Origin: Hydromonas sp.
GTDB lineage: Bacteria; Pseudomonadota; Gammaproteobacteria; Burkholderiales; Burkholderiaceae
Direction: 5' to 3'
Length of the DNA: 64,000 nucleotides
Assembly (NCBI GenBank): GCA_017495165.1
Contig: JAFEII010000023.1
Location: 62,001 to 126,000 of the forward strand
Part shown: positions 18,753-28,790 of the stretch, in pieces
How the letters are laid out: every line of letters starts with the position of its first letter
Numbering within the stretch: the stretch's first letter is position 1
Notes under the pieces: generated by a model
The model's input: only the letters and a program-made list of their open reading frames with translations
What the model was told of the DNA's origin: nothing
The model's database searches: none
Made by a program: the position numbers and the translations under genes

Positions 18753-20192
18753 TCAGCCATCAGACGACTTATACGACTTGTTAAAAACCAATCGAATCAG
18801 CGCGCCGCCATCCGCATGGTTTTTAATTTCAATCTCGCCGTTGTGTTTGTTCATCACTTCACGCACAAAATTTAAGCCCAGCCCCGTGCTTTTTGGCTTG
18901 TTTGGACGCGGCAAAGAGTAAAATCGCTCAAAAATATGCGGCAGGGCAAATTGGGGGATTCCCACGCCATGATCTCGAATCACCAAGCGATAGTGCGTCA
19001 AACTGGGTTCGTTGTACACCTCGATGCTGCTGTGCTCTGGGCTAAAATCAATCGCGTTGTCCAATAAATTGCTCAAAATTTGATGGATAAAAAACGCATC
19101 CACGTGCAACACCGCATCTTCAATTAAATTGATTTTAAGCGCAATGTGGCGGCGTTCCAGCTCTGATTGCGCGCCCGCAAAACCCTCGCGAACCAGCGCC
19201 GATACTTGCACGGGCTGGGTTTGTAAAGACGGCATGCGCTCCAAGCTGGCCAATGACAGCAAGCGGTCAATCAAGTGCTGCAAGCGTTGCGTTTGTTGGG
19301 CGATGTTGCCAATAAATTGCTGCTGCACCTCAAGCGGCGGCTGTTCTTTGAGCAGCTCTGCTGCGCCGCGAATTGCTGAAATTGGGCTTTTGAGTTCGTG
19401 GGTTAACGTGTGCACATATTCTTCCACATACGCCTTGCCTTCCAACTGCTCGCGCATGTGTTCAATGGTTTTGCCCAGCGCGTGCAATTCGGGGCTTTTG
19501 AGCTTGGGCAGCGTCACGTTTTGCCCCGCAGCCACGCCTTGCGCGTAGCGCTCCAGCGTACCAATGGCGCGGTTAATCCACCACACAAACCCCAGCCCAA
19601 TCAACAGGGCAATCCCCAGCAAAATGCCGCCCGCCGTTGTGATGTGCTGCTCGCTGCGCGTGATGAGCGGCATCAGCGTGCTGTTGGGTTTATACACCGT
19701 CAAAACGCCCGCAATTTGACCGTCAATCATAATCGGCGCGGCCACATGCATGACGGTGCTGGCATCATTGCCCGCAGTTTCAGGCGTGCTGCGCGCACCG
19801 TATTGGCCGCGCAAGGTGCGGTACACATCATTCCAGCGCGAAAAATCTTGGCCGATGTTTGCGCCTGTTGAGTCGTAAATCACCACGCCTTTTAAGTCCG
19901 TGACATACACGTTTGAATCAATCCGTGTTTTGGTCAAATTAACAATTGATGCGTTTAACGGGTGTTGATTGAGCGCTTGAAAACTGCGCGCCAAATAGCC
20001 GTCGGTGATGCGTTTGTTCAGCATGTCTTGCGCGGCAATCGGCGCTAAAATATGTGCAGATTCGACCAATGAATCTTCTGTGCTTTGGCGCACACCGGGC
20101 TTGATTTCTTGGCTAAAAATTTTCAGCACAAACCACGCGGCAATCGCCACAATCAAAAAATACCCCAATAAAATCCGCAGACTGATTTTCAT
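18753..20192 (-). CDS. creC: Sensor histidine kinase CreC
   Basis: 479 residues, close to E. coli CreC in length and order: transmembrane segment at about 8-28 (RILLGYFLIVAIAAWFVL), a periplasmic sensor with DFSRWNDVYRTLRGQYGARS (about 116-135) that is highly characteristic of CreC, a second membrane segment at about 186-206, HAMP, the H-box TLTHELKSPISAIRGAAELL with phospho-acceptor His265, and the ATPase domain with N- and G-boxes (LLDNAIDFSP; DHGVGI; KSTGLGLNFV). It senses carbon/energy status in enterobacteria; the signal here is unknown. The start lies seven bases after creB. No creA or creD is adjacent. Confidence 0.93.
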   Translation of the reverse strand: MKISLRILLGYFLIVAIAAWFVLKIFSQEIKPGVRQSTEDSLVESAHILAPIAAQDMLNKRITDGYLARSFQALNQHPLNASIVNLTKTRIDSNVYVTDLKGVVIYDSTGANIGQDFSRWNDVYRTLRGQYGARSTPETAGNDASTVMHVAAPIMIDGQIAGVLTVYKPNSTLMPLITRSEQHITTAGGILLGIALLIGLGFVWWINRAIGTLERYAQGVAAGQNVTLPKLKSPELHALGKTIEHMREQLEGKAYVEEYVHTLTHELKSPISAIRGAAELLKEQPPLEVQQQFIGNIAQQTQRLQHLIDRLLSLASLERMPSLQTQPVQVSALVREGFAGAQSELERRHIALKINLIEDAVLHVDAFFIHQILSNLLDNAIDFSPEHSSIEVYNEPSLTHYRLVIRDHGVGIPQFALPHIFERFYSLPRPNKPKSTGLGLNFVREVMNKHNGEIEIKNHADGGALIRLVFNKSYKSSDG

Positions 20193-20199
20193 AAAAAAC

Positions 20200-20883
20200 C
20201 TATTCGCTCAAACTGATGCTATAACCCAAGCCGCGATGGGTTTGGATTGGCTCAAAATCGGGATTGATGGCGCGCATCTTGGCGCGCAGGGTTTTGATGT
20301 GCGTGTCAACGGTTCGATCGAAACTGTCAATCGCATCCGTCCACACCAAATCCATCAACAATTGGCGTGGAAAAATCCGCAGCGGCTCGGCCAGCATGGT
20401 TTTTATCAACAAAAATTCATAACGCGTCAACGACAAACGCGTGCCACAAAAAGTCACCACGCCGTGTAACTCATTCAGCGTAAATAATGACGGATTGGTA
20501 GAAGGCGGCAACAAATGGCGCTGCGCACGGCGCAAAATCATGCGCACGCGGGCGCAAACCTCTCGCGGCGAAAACGGCTTGGCAATGTAATCATCCGCGC
20601 CCATTTCCAGCCCCAAAATTCGGTCAAGCTCCTCCGAGCGTGCGGTCAAAAACAAAAACGGAATATTGCGCGCCTCCACTTGGCGCGCCAACTCAAAGCC
20701 AGAAATGTCTGGCAAGCCAATGTCAAACACAAACAAATCAGGCTGCTCAGTTGTCAGCGCACTCAGCATCGGCTCGCCGCGCTCAAACCAGCGCACCGTA
20801 AAACCATCCGTTTGCAACGCATAAATCAATGTCTGCGCAATTGCGGATTCATCCTCAATCAACCAAATGGTCGCGGGTAACAT
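20200..20883 (-). CDS. creB: Response regulator CreB
   Basis: 227 residues, OmpR/PhoB type. The receiver domain starts TIWLIEDESAIAQTL with acidic residues E10/D11 and phospho-acceptor Asp54 in FVFDIGLPDISGFEL; the T/K switch is LFLTARSEE and DDYIAKPFSPREV. The C-terminal winged helix has LTRYEFLLIKTML and the recognition region DRTVDTHIKTLRAKMR. It is the partner of the CreC kinase seven bases downstream. In enterobacteria CreB activates genes with a TTCAC direct-repeat tag; I did not find a clear tag in this window. Confidence 0.93.
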   Translation of the reverse strand: MLPATIWLIEDESAIAQTLIYALQTDGFTVRWFERGEPMLSALTTEQPDLFVFDIGLPDISGFELARQVEARNIPFLFLTARSEELDRILGLEMGADDYIAKPFSPREVCARVRMILRRAQRHLLPPSTNPSLFTLNELHGVVTFCGTRLSLTRYEFLLIKTMLAEPLRIFPRQLLMDLVWTDAIDSFDRTVDTHIKTLRAKMRAINPDFEPIQTHRGLGYSISLSE

Positions 20884-20940
20884 GGCAACCTTTCTTTTAA
20901 AAATCGAATTTTTTGCAGCATCCAGAAAAGCGCAGGCGCA

Positions 20941-21411
20941 TCACGCGCCGCCCGTAAAGTCGATTTGGCGCCACGCCTCATACACAATAATCGCCGCCGT
21001 ATTGGATAAATTTAAGCTGCGATTGTTCGGCATCATCGGCAAACGGATTCGTTGCGCAAACGGAAAAAAGTCGCGCACATGCTCAGGCAATCCGCTGGTT
21101 TCAGAACCAAACACAAACCAATCATTGGCAACAAACTGCGTGTGACTCAAAACGTGCGAGCCTTTGGTGGTCAGCGCAAACATCCGCTGCGGCTCAGGAT
21201 GCGCACGTGCGATAAAATCGTCCCAATCCTCGTAGACCTTTAAGTCAGAAAATTCATGGTAATCCAAGCCCGCACGGCGCATTCGCGCATCATCCAGCGG
21301 AAAGCCCAGCGGTTTAATTAAATGCAATTGCGCGCCAGTGTTGGCACACAAACGAATAATATTGCCTGTGTTGGGCGGAATTTCAGGTTGAACCAAAACA
21401 AGATTAAACAT
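20941..21411 (-). CDS. trmL: tRNA (cytidine(34)-2'-O)-methyltransferase TrmL
   Basis: 156 residues, the normal length of TrmL. This SPOUT-fold enzyme 2'-O-methylates the wobble base of tRNA-Leu isoacceptors, stabilising codon-anticodon pairing. Signatures: LVQPEIPPNTGNIIRLCANTG at the N-terminus (substrate and fold), FGSETSGLP (motif 2), and RIRLPMMPNNRSLNLSNT (motif 3, the knotted SAM site). The gene is complete and precedes creBC by 57 bases on the same strand, so trmL-creB-creC may be one transcript. Confidence 0.95.
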   Translation of the reverse strand: MFNLVLVQPEIPPNTGNIIRLCANTGAQLHLIKPLGFPLDDARMRRAGLDYHEFSDLKVYEDWDDFIARAHPEPQRMFALTTKGSHVLSHTQFVANDWFVFGSETSGLPEHVRDFFPFAQRIRLPMMPNNRSLNLSNTAAIIVYEAWRQIDFTGGA

Positions 21412-21548
21412 AAGGCGCTCTATAAAAAGTGAGGCCGCATTCTAACAAGCAAGCCGCCATATAAACAAGGCGTTTGCACCAGCGCGAATAAAGCGGGCAA
21501 GCATATTTGATGCGCACGCATGGGTTTGCACAGATTGGCATGATTTGA

Positions 21549-21578
21549 TTGGCATAAAAGCGCCGCCTCTGTTACAAT
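21549..21578 (+). promoter_or_regulatory. Probable sigma-70 promoter of rpsO
   Basis: TTGGCA (21549-21554), 18-base spacer, TACAAT (21573-21578), leaving a leader of about 80 bases before rpsO. In E. coli rpsO is autoregulated by S15 binding a leader pseudoknot; I did not model one here. Confidence 0.6.
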
Positions 21579-21664
21579 GCGCACTGCTCATTTTGGGCGC
21601 ACGGCGCAGCAGGTTGATTGATCAACGGCAGCGTTCGCAAGTGTTTAAATTTAAAGGAAAAAGT

Positions 21665-21934
21665 ATGACAATTACTGCTACCAGCAAAGCCGCTGTTGTT
21701 GCGCAATACCAACGCGCTGCAGGCGACACAGGTTCATCTGAAGTTCAAGTTGCGTTGTTAACTGCACGCATCAACTACTTGACAGGCCATTTTAAAACCC
21801 ACGCAAAAGACCATCACTCACGTCGTGGTTTGCTCAAAATGGTGAGCCGCCGCCGTAAATTGCTTGATTACCTCAAACGCACCAATGCTGACTCTTATCG
21901 CTCTTTGATTGAAAGCTTGGGCTTACGTAAGTAA
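21665..21934 (+). CDS. rpsO: 30S ribosomal protein S15
   Basis: 89 residues, exactly the S15 size. The start at 21665 is preceded by AAAGGAAAAAGT. It binds 16S rRNA and helps form the central domain and bridge B4 to the large subunit. Signature residues are clear: [36 protein letters not shown] and [12 protein letters not shown]. The next gene is pnp, the same order as in E. coli (rpsO-pnp), but a terminator lies between them. Confidence 0.98.
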   Translation: MTITATSKAAVVAQYQRAAGDTGSSEVQVALLTARINYLTGHFKTHAKDHHSRRGLLKMVSRRRKLLDYLKRTNADSYRSLIESLGLRK

Positions 21935-21943
21935 TCACCCCAA

Positions 21944-21982
21944 AAAATGCCTGTGTTCATTCAATGAAAACAGGCATTTTGT
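21944..21982 (+). terminator. Rho-independent terminator after rpsO
   Basis: Stem AAAATGCCTGT / ACAGGCATTTT with a larger loop and a T-rich tail. It would partly separate rpsO from pnp. Confidence 0.8.
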
Positions 21983-22073
21983 TATTGTTTTTAAATAGCA
22001 TTTAAGCAGTATTTAAATCGTTTTTAAGTTGTTTTCAACTTATTTTTTAACCGCATTGAAGCCGTCGGTCATG

Positions 22074-22137
22074 TGTTATTCCAAGAATTGTCGTCAAATT
22101 GTCACTCATGTGGCCTAAGACAATTGTTGGAATAGCA
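22074..22137 (+). promoter_or_regulatory. Long leader hairpin upstream of pnp, candidate RNase III site
   Basis: Two 19-base arms, TGTTATTCCAAGAATTGTC (22074-22092) and GACAATTGTTGGAATAGCA (22119-22137), pair at 17 of 19 positions around a 26-base loop, 43 bases before the pnp start. In E. coli the pnp leader folds into a long stem cut by RNase III, and PNPase then represses its own message. The position and length fit a similar autoregulatory stem; cleavage here is inference. Confidence 0.6.
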
Positions 22138-22180
22138 TAACCGAACATCTTTAAATCAATGCATTTCTAGAAAGTTCATT

Positions 22181-24286
22181 ATGACAATGTTTAATAAAGT
22201 CACCAAAACCTTCCAATACGGTCAACACACCGTCACCATGGAAACTGGCCAAATCGCACGCCAAGCCACAGGCGCGGTTTTACTTAATATGGACGACACC
22301 GTCGTTTTGGCAACCGTTGTTGCAAAAGAACAAGTCAAAACAGGGCAAGATTTTTTCCCGTTGACCGTTGACTACATTGAAAAAACTTACGCAGCAGGGC
22401 GTATTCCGGGTGGTTTTTTCCGTCGTGAAGGCCGCCCATCCGAAAAAGAAATTTTGGTGTGCCGCTTAATCGACCGCCCAATGCGTCCATTGTTCCCAGA
22501 AGGTTTTTACAACGAAATTCAAGTCGTGGTACAGGTTTTATCCTCAAATCCTGAAGTTGACCCAGACATTCCTGCGTTGCTCGCAGCATCTGCGGCGTTG
22601 TCAATTTCTGGTGTGCCGTTTGCAGGCCCAGTTGGCGCAGCACGCGTGGGCTACATCAACGGCGAATACGTATTAAACCCAACCATGAGCCAATTGGCCG
22701 ATTCACGCATGGACTTGGTCGTTGCAGGTACTGAAGCCGCTGTGTTAATGGTTGAATCTGAAGCGCAACAATTATCAGAAGAAGTCATGCTCGCGGGTAT
22801 CGTCTATGGCCACGAACAAATGCAAGTGGCGATTGACGCGATTTATGAGCTTGTGCGTGACGGTGGGAAACCGGAATGGAACTGGGTTGCACCAGCCAAA
22901 GACGAGGCCTTAATCGCACAAATCAACACATTGGCCGAAGCCGACATGCGCGCCGCGTATCAAATTCGTGAAAAACAAGCCCGCACCACCGCATTGCGCG
23001 CCGTATCTGACAAGGTCAAAGAAGCCTTGCCAGACGTGCCAGCAGTTGACTTGGGTGACTTGTTGTTTGCAGTTGAATCAAATGTGGTGCGCACCCAAAT
23101 TTTGAGCGGCCAGCCACGGATTGACGGGCGCGACACACGCACCGTGCGCCCGATTGAAATCTCACTGGGCTTGTTGCCACGCACCCACGGTTCAGCATTG
23201 TTTACCCGTGGTGAAACCCAAGCCTTGGTGGTTGCCACTTTGGGCACAAAAACCGACGAGCAAATGATTGACGCACTCGAAGGCTCAAGCCGCGATCGCT
23301 TCATGTTGCACTACAACATGCCGCCATCGGCAACAGGCGAAACTGGCCGCGTCGGCTCACCAAAACGCCGCGAAATCGGTCACGGCCGCTTGGCAAAACG
23401 TGCCTTGGCAGCTTGCTTGCCAAGCCATGAAGACTTCCCATACACCATTCGTGTGGTCTCTGAAATCACCGAGTCAAATGGTTCATCGTCAATGGCTTCT
23501 GTTTGCGGTGGTTGCTTGTCATTGATGGATGCAGGCGTGCCAATGAAAGCACACGTTGCAGGTATCGCCATGGGCTTGATTAAAGACGGCGGCAAGTTTG
23601 CTGTGTTGTCTGATATTTTGGGTGACGAAGATCATTTGGGCGACATGGACTTTAAAGTTGCAGGTACAGCCATTGGCGTGACCGCATTGCAAATGGACAT
23701 GAAAATCCAAGGCATCACCAAAGAAATTATGCAAGTAGCGCTCGCGCAAGCCCGCGAAGGCCGCATTCATATTTTGGGTCACATGGAATCGGCTATTTCA
23801 GGCGGTCGCACTGAAATGTCAAGTTACGCGCCACGTTTATACACCATGAAAATCAACGCAGACAAAATCCGCGATGTGATTGGTAAAGGCGGCGCAACCA
23901 TTCGCCAATTAACCGAAGAAACTGGCACAACCATTGATATTCAAGAAGACGGCACCATCACCATTGCCTCATCAGACGCGGACAAAGCAGCAGAAGCACA
24001 ACGCCGCATTACTGAGCTGACCGCCTCAATTGAAGTGGGTCAAATCTACGACGGCATCGTCTTAAAAGTGCTTGATTTTGGCGCGATTATCCAATGCTTC
24101 CCAGGCAAAGACGGCTTGTTGCACATTTCTCAAATCGCCCATGAGCGCGTTGAGAAAGTCTCTGACTACTTAACCGAAGGTCAAGCAGTGCGCGTAAAAG
24201 CCACCGAAACAGACGATCGCGGCCGTGTCAAATTGTCAATGAAAGCGTTGATTGAGCGCCCAGTAGCAGCGCCACAAGAGAACTAA
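22181..24286 (+). CDS. pnp: Polyribonucleotide nucleotidyltransferase (PNPase)
   Basis: 701 residues, standard length. A 3'-5' phosphorolytic exoribonuclease and degradosome component. Two RNase PH-like halves are separated by a helical linker; [21 protein letters not shown] and the second-half [13 protein letters not shown] with [19 protein letters not shown] are diagnostic of the catalytic core. The KH domain ([16 protein letters not shown], about residue 564) and the S1 domain ([18 protein letters not shown]...GLLHISQIA) follow. An ATG six bases further in (22187) is also possible. A long leader hairpin suggests autoregulation. Confidence 0.98.
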   Translation: MTMFNKVTKTFQYGQHTVTMETGQIARQATGAVLLNMDDTVVLATVVAKEQVKTGQDFFPLTVDYIEKTYAAGRIPGGFFRREGRPSEKEILVCRLIDRPMRPLFPEGFYNEIQVVVQVLSSNPEVDPDIPALLAASAALSISGVPFAGPVGAARVGYINGEYVLNPTMSQLADSRMDLVVAGTEAAVLMVESEAQQLSEEVMLAGIVYGHEQMQVAIDAIYELVRDGGKPEWNWVAPAKDEALIAQINTLAEADMRAAYQIREKQARTTALRAVSDKVKEALPDVPAVDLGDLLFAVESNVVRTQILSGQPRIDGRDTRTVRPIEISLGLLPRTHGSALFTRGETQALVVATLGTKTDEQMIDALEGSSRDRFMLHYNMPPSATGETGRVGSPKRREIGHGRLAKRALAACLPSHEDFPYTIRVVSEITESNGSSSMASVCGGCLSLMDAGVPMKAHVAGIAMGLIKDGGKFAVLSDILGDEDHLGDMDFKVAGTAIGVTALQMDMKIQGITKEIMQVALAQAREGRIHILGHMESAISGGRTEMSSYAPRLYTMKINADKIRDVIGKGGATIRQLTEETGTTIDIQEDGTITIASSDADKAAEAQRRITELTASIEVGQIYDGIVLKVLDFGAIIQCFPGKDGLLHISQIAHERVEKVSDYLTEGQAVRVKATETDDRGRVKLSMKALIERPVAAPQEN

Positions 24287-24312
24287 TCGCTCATTTGCTG
24301 CGATGTAACAAC

Positions 24313-24345
24313 AAAAAAGAGTGCGATTGTCGCGCTCTTTTTTGC
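24313..24345 (+). terminator. Rho-independent terminator after pnp
   Basis: AAAAGAGTGCGA / TCGCGCTCTTTT with a TTG loop and six or more T, 25 bases after the pnp stop. Confidence 0.9.
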
Positions 24346-24443
24346 TTTAAAGTAAAAATGGCGCAAATGCCACAAACCCAAACGGCGCGCACTGTTTTTC
24401 TATACAATGAGCGCCTATTGAAATTAAGTACAGAGAGTCAAAC

Positions 24444-24794
24444 ATGAGCCGTAAACCAAACACCCTAGAACTAGAAAAACTCCAAGCAATTATTGTGGAT
24501 GCGTTAGAAGACGTCAAAGCACAAGCGATTACTGTGATTGATACCTCAAAAATCAGCGATGAATTTGACCGCGTTGTGATTGCAACTGCCACCAGCAACC
24601 GCCAAACCCGCGCCTTGGCCAGTAATGTTCAAATCAAAGTCAAAGAAAATGGCGGCGATATTTTGTCAACAGAAGGTGAAGAAACGGGCGAATGGGTTTT
24701 GGTTGACTGTGGCGACATCGTGGTGCATTTGATGCAAGCCCCGATTCGTGCGTATTACAACCTTGAAGAACTATGGTCGCCTGCCGCAGAATGA
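24444..24794 (+). CDS. rsfS: Ribosomal silencing factor RsfS
   Basis: 116 residues. RsfS binds ribosomal protein uL14 and blocks subunit joining when nutrients are short. Family signs: a start helix with LEKLQAIIVDALEDVKA, VIDTSKISDEFDRVVIATATSNRQTRALA, GEETGEWVLVDCGDIVVHLM and YYNLEELW. The gene is usually followed by rlmH and preceded by nadD; neither is next to it here, and its own terminator follows. The RBS is GAGAG at normal distance. Confidence 0.96.
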   Translation: MSRKPNTLELEKLQAIIVDALEDVKAQAITVIDTSKISDEFDRVVIATATSNRQTRALASNVQIKVKENGGDILSTEGEETGEWVLVDCGDIVVHLMQAPIRAYYNLEELWSPAAE

Positions 24795-24821
24795 TTTGAT
24801 TTTTGTCGGCAAAAATACCAC

Positions 24822-24846
24822 AAGACGCGTCCAACGCGTCTTTTTT
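24822..24846 (+). terminator. Rho-independent terminator after rsfS
   Basis: AAGACGCGT-CCA-ACGCGTCTT followed by TTTT, 27 bases after the rsfS stop. Confidence 0.9.
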
Positions 24847-25156
24847 GTATCGAAAAACTGTGAAAATACGTATTGCCGCACGGGTCAAACACAAACTGTG
24901 GCATAATCGCACACGTTTTGAAATGCAGTGAGTTTTCAAACGACAGCTTCATCGTCCCCAGTTTCCGCTAAGCACATGTTTCTTTAACATTTGTCTTTTC
25001 TACCTTCAGCTCCAATCCAGTGAAGCGTTCTTATTCTGACGGCCGATGTTTTACTCTACCCGTCAGTGCGCCATTTATTTCGCCTGTAAAAAACATGTAA
25101 AAACTCCAGCTCGTGGCTGGTTTTTATTGCGTGCGTGACGCTTTTAAGGACTCTTT
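24847..25156 (+). promoter_or_regulatory. Long leader of the DEAD-box helicase gene with terminator-like hairpin
   Basis: 310 bases without a gene. A CATAAT at 24902-24907 could be a -10. At 25101-25125 a CCAGC-TCGTG-GCTGG hairpin is preceded by A-run and followed by TTTTT, resembling an intrinsic terminator, yet it lies only 32 bases before the helicase start and no gene ends upstream of it. If the helicase is transcribed from the upstream promoter, this would act as an attenuator. Alternatively the stretch encodes a small RNA ending at the hairpin. Both are inference. Confidence 0.35.
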
Positions 25157-26899
25157 ATGACTTCGAATACCACCCAAACCCCTGTTTCAACCTTAACATT
25201 TGCCGATATGAATTTGGCAGAACCGTTTTTAAACTGCATCACCGAGCTTGGTTTTACCACGCCAACCCCCGTACAAGCCGCAGTGATTCCCGCTGCCATG
25301 AATGGTGGCGACTGGATTGTTTCCGCGCAAACGGGCAGTGGCAAAACCGCCGCCTTCCTCATTCCCGCCTTACAGCACATTTGGGGCGCGATTCAAACGG
25401 GCAAAATCAACCCGCCTGACGCACCGTACGCATTGGTGATTTGCCCTACGCGTGAGCTCGCGCAACAAGTTGCGTCCGATGCGATTAACTTGGTCAAAGG
25501 CACCAAAGGCTTGCGCATCGCCACAGTGGTGGGCGGCACGCCGTATCAAAAACAACGCTCAGCGCTCAAAGGCGCACAATTGGTGATTGCCACGCCAGGT
25601 CGATTGGTTGACTGGGTCAATCAAGGCGGCATCAATTTGTCGCGTTTGCACTCATTGACATTGGATGAAGCAGACCGTATGCTCGATTTAGGCTTCACCG
25701 ACGAGTTAAATGCCATTAACGATGCGTGTGAACACCGCTCACAAACGCTGATGTTCTCTGCAACATTCACCTCGCGTGAAACCCGCTTGGCCGCCAGTTT
25801 GATGGTTGAGCCGCAACACATTTTACTGGCGTCCAACAAAGAAAAACACACCAACATCACCCAACAAATGCACTGGGCGGACAACTCGCACCATCAACAT
25901 CAATTGCTCAAGCATTGGTTGCAGGACGAATCCATCCACCAAGCGATTATTTTTGCATCCACCCAAGTTGAAACCGACCGCTTGGCAAAGGAACTCGAAG
26001 CCGAGGGCGTATCTGCCGCCTCATTACACGGCGCAATGCCGCAAGTCTTGCGCAATCGCCGCCTAGACGCTTTGCGTAAAAATCGCATCAAAGTCTTGGT
26101 TGCAACCGACGTTGCCGCACGCGGGATTGACGTGCCAACCATTACCCACGTGTTCAACTATGGCTTGCCGATGAAAGCCGAAGACTACGTGCATCGGATT
26201 GGACGTACTGGTCGCGCTGGTCGCAGCGGTGTGGCGGTGACGTTTGTGCAACGCGGCGACACCCACAAAATCCGTGAAATCGAAAAATACATCGAGCGTC
26301 AAATCAACGTCACCGTGATTGCCGGCATGGAACCACAAGTGACCGCCGAAGAATACCAACGCGCCAATCGTGGCAAAGCACCGCGCGGTCGCAGCGGCTC
26401 AAGCGCAGGTCGCTCATCTGGCGGCTATCGTGGTGGTGATACGCGTTCATCATCAGGCGGCGGTTATCGCGGCGGTGACTCGCGCCCATCATCAGGTGGC
26501 GGTTATCGCGGCAATGACTCACGCCCAGCATCGGGTGGTGGCTACCGTGGTGCAGATACGCGTACAGATTCTCGCGGCGAAGGCCGTGGCGATGGTCGCG
26601 CACCCAACAAAGGCCCGTTTGAGCAACGCGTGCGTTCCGAACACTCAGAACACAACCGTTTCGAGCGACGTGCCGAGCCACAGCGCGCATTTAAAGATGG
26701 TAAAACCTCAAGCGACCGCGCACCGCGCCGCGAGTTTGACAACCGTCGCCCAGAGTTTAAAGGCAATGGCGATGCACCGCGCGCATTTGCCAAACCAGCC
26801 AGCGCCAGCCGCACAGGCACGTTTAGCAAACCGACTGACGGCGCACGCGACACAGGTGGCTTTGGCAAACCGCGCACCAGCCGCAAACCATCGTTTTAA
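25157..26899 (+). CDS. rhlE: DEAD-box RNA helicase, RhlE type
   Basis: 580 residues. ATP-dependent RNA helicase acting in ribosome assembly or RNA decay. Motifs in order: Q motif region TPTPVQAAVIP, Walker A AQTGSGKTAAFLIP, Ia PTRELAQQV, Ib TPGRLVDWV, DEAD as LDEADRMLD, SAT as MFSATFT, then domain 2 with ATDVAARGIDVP and HRIGRTGRAGR. The core ends near residue 400. The tail of about 180 residues is Arg/Gly/Ser-rich with four units of the pattern GGGYRG-x-D-x-R, then more basic sequence, as in RNA-binding RGG tails. RhlE is the closest class by its core; a role in cold response is possible given the long leader. The gene stands alone. Confidence 0.9.
   Translation: MTSNTTQTPVSTLTFADMNLAEPFLNCITELGFTTPTPVQAAVIPAAMNGGDWIVSAQTGSGKTAAFLIPALQHIWGAIQTGKINPPDAPYALVICPTRELAQQVASDAINLVKGTKGLRIATVVGGTPYQKQRSALKGAQLVIATPGRLVDWVNQGGINLSRLHSLTLDEADRMLDLGFTDELNAINDACEHRSQTLMFSATFTSRETRLAASLMVEPQHILLASNKEKHTNITQQMHWADNSHHQHQLLKHWLQDESIHQAIIFASTQVETDRLAKELEAEGVSAASLHGAMPQVLRNRRLDALRKNRIKVLVATDVAARGIDVPTITHVFNYGLPMKAEDYVHRIGRTGRAGRSGVAVTFVQRGDTHKIREIEKYIERQINVTVIAGMEPQVTAEEYQRANRGKAPRGRSGSSAGRSSGGYRGGDTRSSSGGGYRGGDSRPSSGGGYRGNDSRPASGGGYRGADTRTDSRGEGRGDGRAPNKGPFEQRVRSEHSEHNRFERRAEPQRAFKDGKTSSDRAPRREFDNRRPEFKGNGDAPRAFAKPASASRTGTFSKPTDGARDTGGFGKPRTSRKPSF
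26417..26575 (+). repeat. In-frame tandem repeat coding for the RGG-like tail
   Basis: About four tandem units of roughly 39 bases encode GGYRGGDTRSSS-type repeats in the helicase tail. The repetition is visible in both DNA and protein. Such repeats can vary in number between strains. The long open frames on the opposite strand and in frame 3 here are by-products of the repeat. Confidence 0.7.
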
Positions 26900-26975
26900 T
26901 CACTGCTTAAATGCTATTTAAACGCTGCTTGCGGCGTTTGATGTGCTGGATTGAACCGTTGCAACACAGCCACAC

Positions 26976-27008
26976 AAAAAAACCTCGTGAAATTCACGAG
27001 GTTTTTTT
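26976..27008. terminator. Bidirectional terminator between rhlE and actP
   Basis: AAACCTCGTGA-ATT-TCACGAGGTTT with A-run before and T-run after, between convergent genes, so it can serve both. Confidence 0.9.
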
Positions 27009-27053
27009 GTGGACTATCTGTCACATCATACGTGACGCCTAGGATTAAACGTG

Positions 27054-28790
27054 TTAATGCGATGCAGCAGACTCAGCGCCAATCCCTGTTTCGGAGCGAA
27101 TGCGCTGTGCATCATAGCCGGCGCGGTCAATTTGCGCCCGTTTGCTGTTGTCTGTAATCGAAAACAGCCAAATACAGAAAAATGCCAACGGAATTGAAAA
27201 AATGGCGGGCGACTTGTACGCAAATACTTCAGTTGTATGTCCCAACACATCAACCCAAACCGATTTTGACAAAATGGTCAGGGTCAAAGCGGTAATCAGC
27301 CCAATAAAGCCACCCATTGTTGCCCCACGCGTGGTGCAATTTTTCCATAAAACCGACATAAACAACACAGGAAAGTTCGCAGATGCGGCAATGGCAAAGG
27401 CAAGGGAAACCATAAACGCAATGTTTTGTTTCTCAAACGCAATCCCCAACCCAACCGCCAAAATACCCAACGCCAACGTGGTCATGCGCGAGACTTTGAG
27501 CTCAGACTCGCTCGAGGCTTGGCCTTTTTTAAACACGGTGGCGTATAGGTCATGTGACACAGCGCTCGCGCCAGACAGCGTCAAACCAGAGACCACCGCA
27601 AGAATCGTGGCAAATGCAACCGCTGAAATGAAGCCCAAAAACACATTGCCACCCACCGCATTGGCCAGATGAATCGCCGCCATATTGCCCCCGCCTTTGA
27701 GTGCGCCTTTCGCATCCAAAAACTCTGGGTTGGTCGAGACAAAGCAAATGGCACCAAAACCAATAATAAACGTCAAAATATAAAAATAGCCAATCCAAGT
27801 GGTTGCCCAAAACACAGACTTGCGCGCCTCTTTTGCGCTGGGTACGGTAAAAAAGCGCATTAAAATATGCGGCAAACCCGCCGTACCAAACATCAGCGCC
27901 ATGCCAAGCGAAATGGTTGAAATTGGGTCTTTAACAAAATTGCCAGGCGCCATAATTGACGTGCCTTTGGCCGCTGCGAGTGTGGCAACATCCACGCCTT
28001 TTGCGCCAGCCTCCGCAATCAGTTTGGCATCATTGCTCGCCACGCTGGTTTTGACCTCAATGGCTTTTGCAAACATGGCCTCAGGGCTAAAGCCAAACTT
28101 AGCCAAGACCATAAACGCCATAAATGACGCGCCAGCCAGTAGCAGCCCCGCTTTGATGATTTGCACCCACGTGGTGGCAGTCATGCCGCCAAAGAGCACG
28201 TAAATCATCATGAGCGCCCCCACAATCACAACCGCAACCCAATACTCCAAGCCGAACAGCAGCTTAATCAATTGACCCGCGCCCACCATTTGGGCAATCA
28301 AATAAAACGCCACCACCACCAACGTGCCAGATGCCGCAAACGCGCGGATTGGGGTTTGTTTAAAACGATACGAGGCCACATCTGCAAAGGTAAACCTACC
28401 CAAATTGCGCAAGCGCTCGGCCATCAAAAATGTAATCAGCGGCCACCCCACCAAAAAGCCAATCGAATAAATCAGGCCGTCATAACCATCGAGCATCACC
28501 GCAGCCGAAATCCCCAGAAAAGACGCCGCAGACATAAAATCTCCCGCAATCGCCAAGCCGTTTTGAAACCCTGTAATGCCACCGCCGCCCGTATAAAAAG
28601 CCGCCGCAGACTTGGTTTTTTTGGCGGCCGAATACGTGATAAACAAAGTGGCAACCACGAAAACCAAAAACATGCCAATCGCCACCATGTTCAGAGGCTG
28701 TTTGGCCGATTGCCCCAAATCAGGGCCTGCTGCCAGCGCGCTGCTTGCCGCTGCGAGTAAAGACAACATACTTAATTGACGTAGTTTCAT
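27054..28790 (-). CDS. actP: Cation/acetate symporter ActP
   Basis: 578 residues, sodium:solute symporter family with about 13 membrane segments. An N-terminal signal-like segment ([20 protein letters not shown]) is cleaved in ActP proteins. Conserved stretches: [49 protein letters not shown] (as [15 protein letters not shown]), [21 protein letters not shown] (as [16 protein letters not shown]). It takes up acetate and other short carboxylates. The start overlaps the 3' end of the DUF485 gene by four bases (ATGA), as in the classic yjcH-actP pair; acs is not in this window. Confidence 0.95.
   Translation of the reverse strand: MKLRQLSMLSLLAAASSALAAGPDLGQSAKQPLNMVAIGMFLVFVVATLFITYSAAKKTKSAAAFYTGGGGITGFQNGLAIAGDFMSAASFLGISAAVMLDGYDGLIYSIGFLVGWPLITFLMAERLRNLGRFTFADVASYRFKQTPIRAFAASGTLVVVAFYLIAQMVGAGQLIKLLFGLEYWVAVVIVGALMMIYVLFGGMTATTWVQIIKAGLLLAGASFMAFMVLAKFGFSPEAMFAKAIEVKTSVASNDAKLIAEAGAKGVDVATLAAAKGTSIMAPGNFVKDPISTISLGMALMFGTAGLPHILMRFFTVPSAKEARKSVFWATTWIGYFYILTFIIGFGAICFVSTNPEFLDAKGALKGGGNMAAIHLANAVGGNVFLGFISAVAFATILAVVSGLTLSGASAVSHDLYATVFKKGQASSESELKVSRMTTLALGILAVGLGIAFEKQNIAFMVSLAFAIAASANFPVLFMSVLWKNCTTRGATMGGFIGLITALTLTILSKSVWVDVLGHTTEVFAYKSPAIFSIPLAFFCIWLFSITDNSKRAQIDRAGYDAQRIRSETGIGAESAASH

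Noticed and set aside
26310-26921. Long reverse and third-frame ORFs over the helicase tail
   Set aside because: By-products of the RGG-coding tandem repeat; low-complexity and without start signals.
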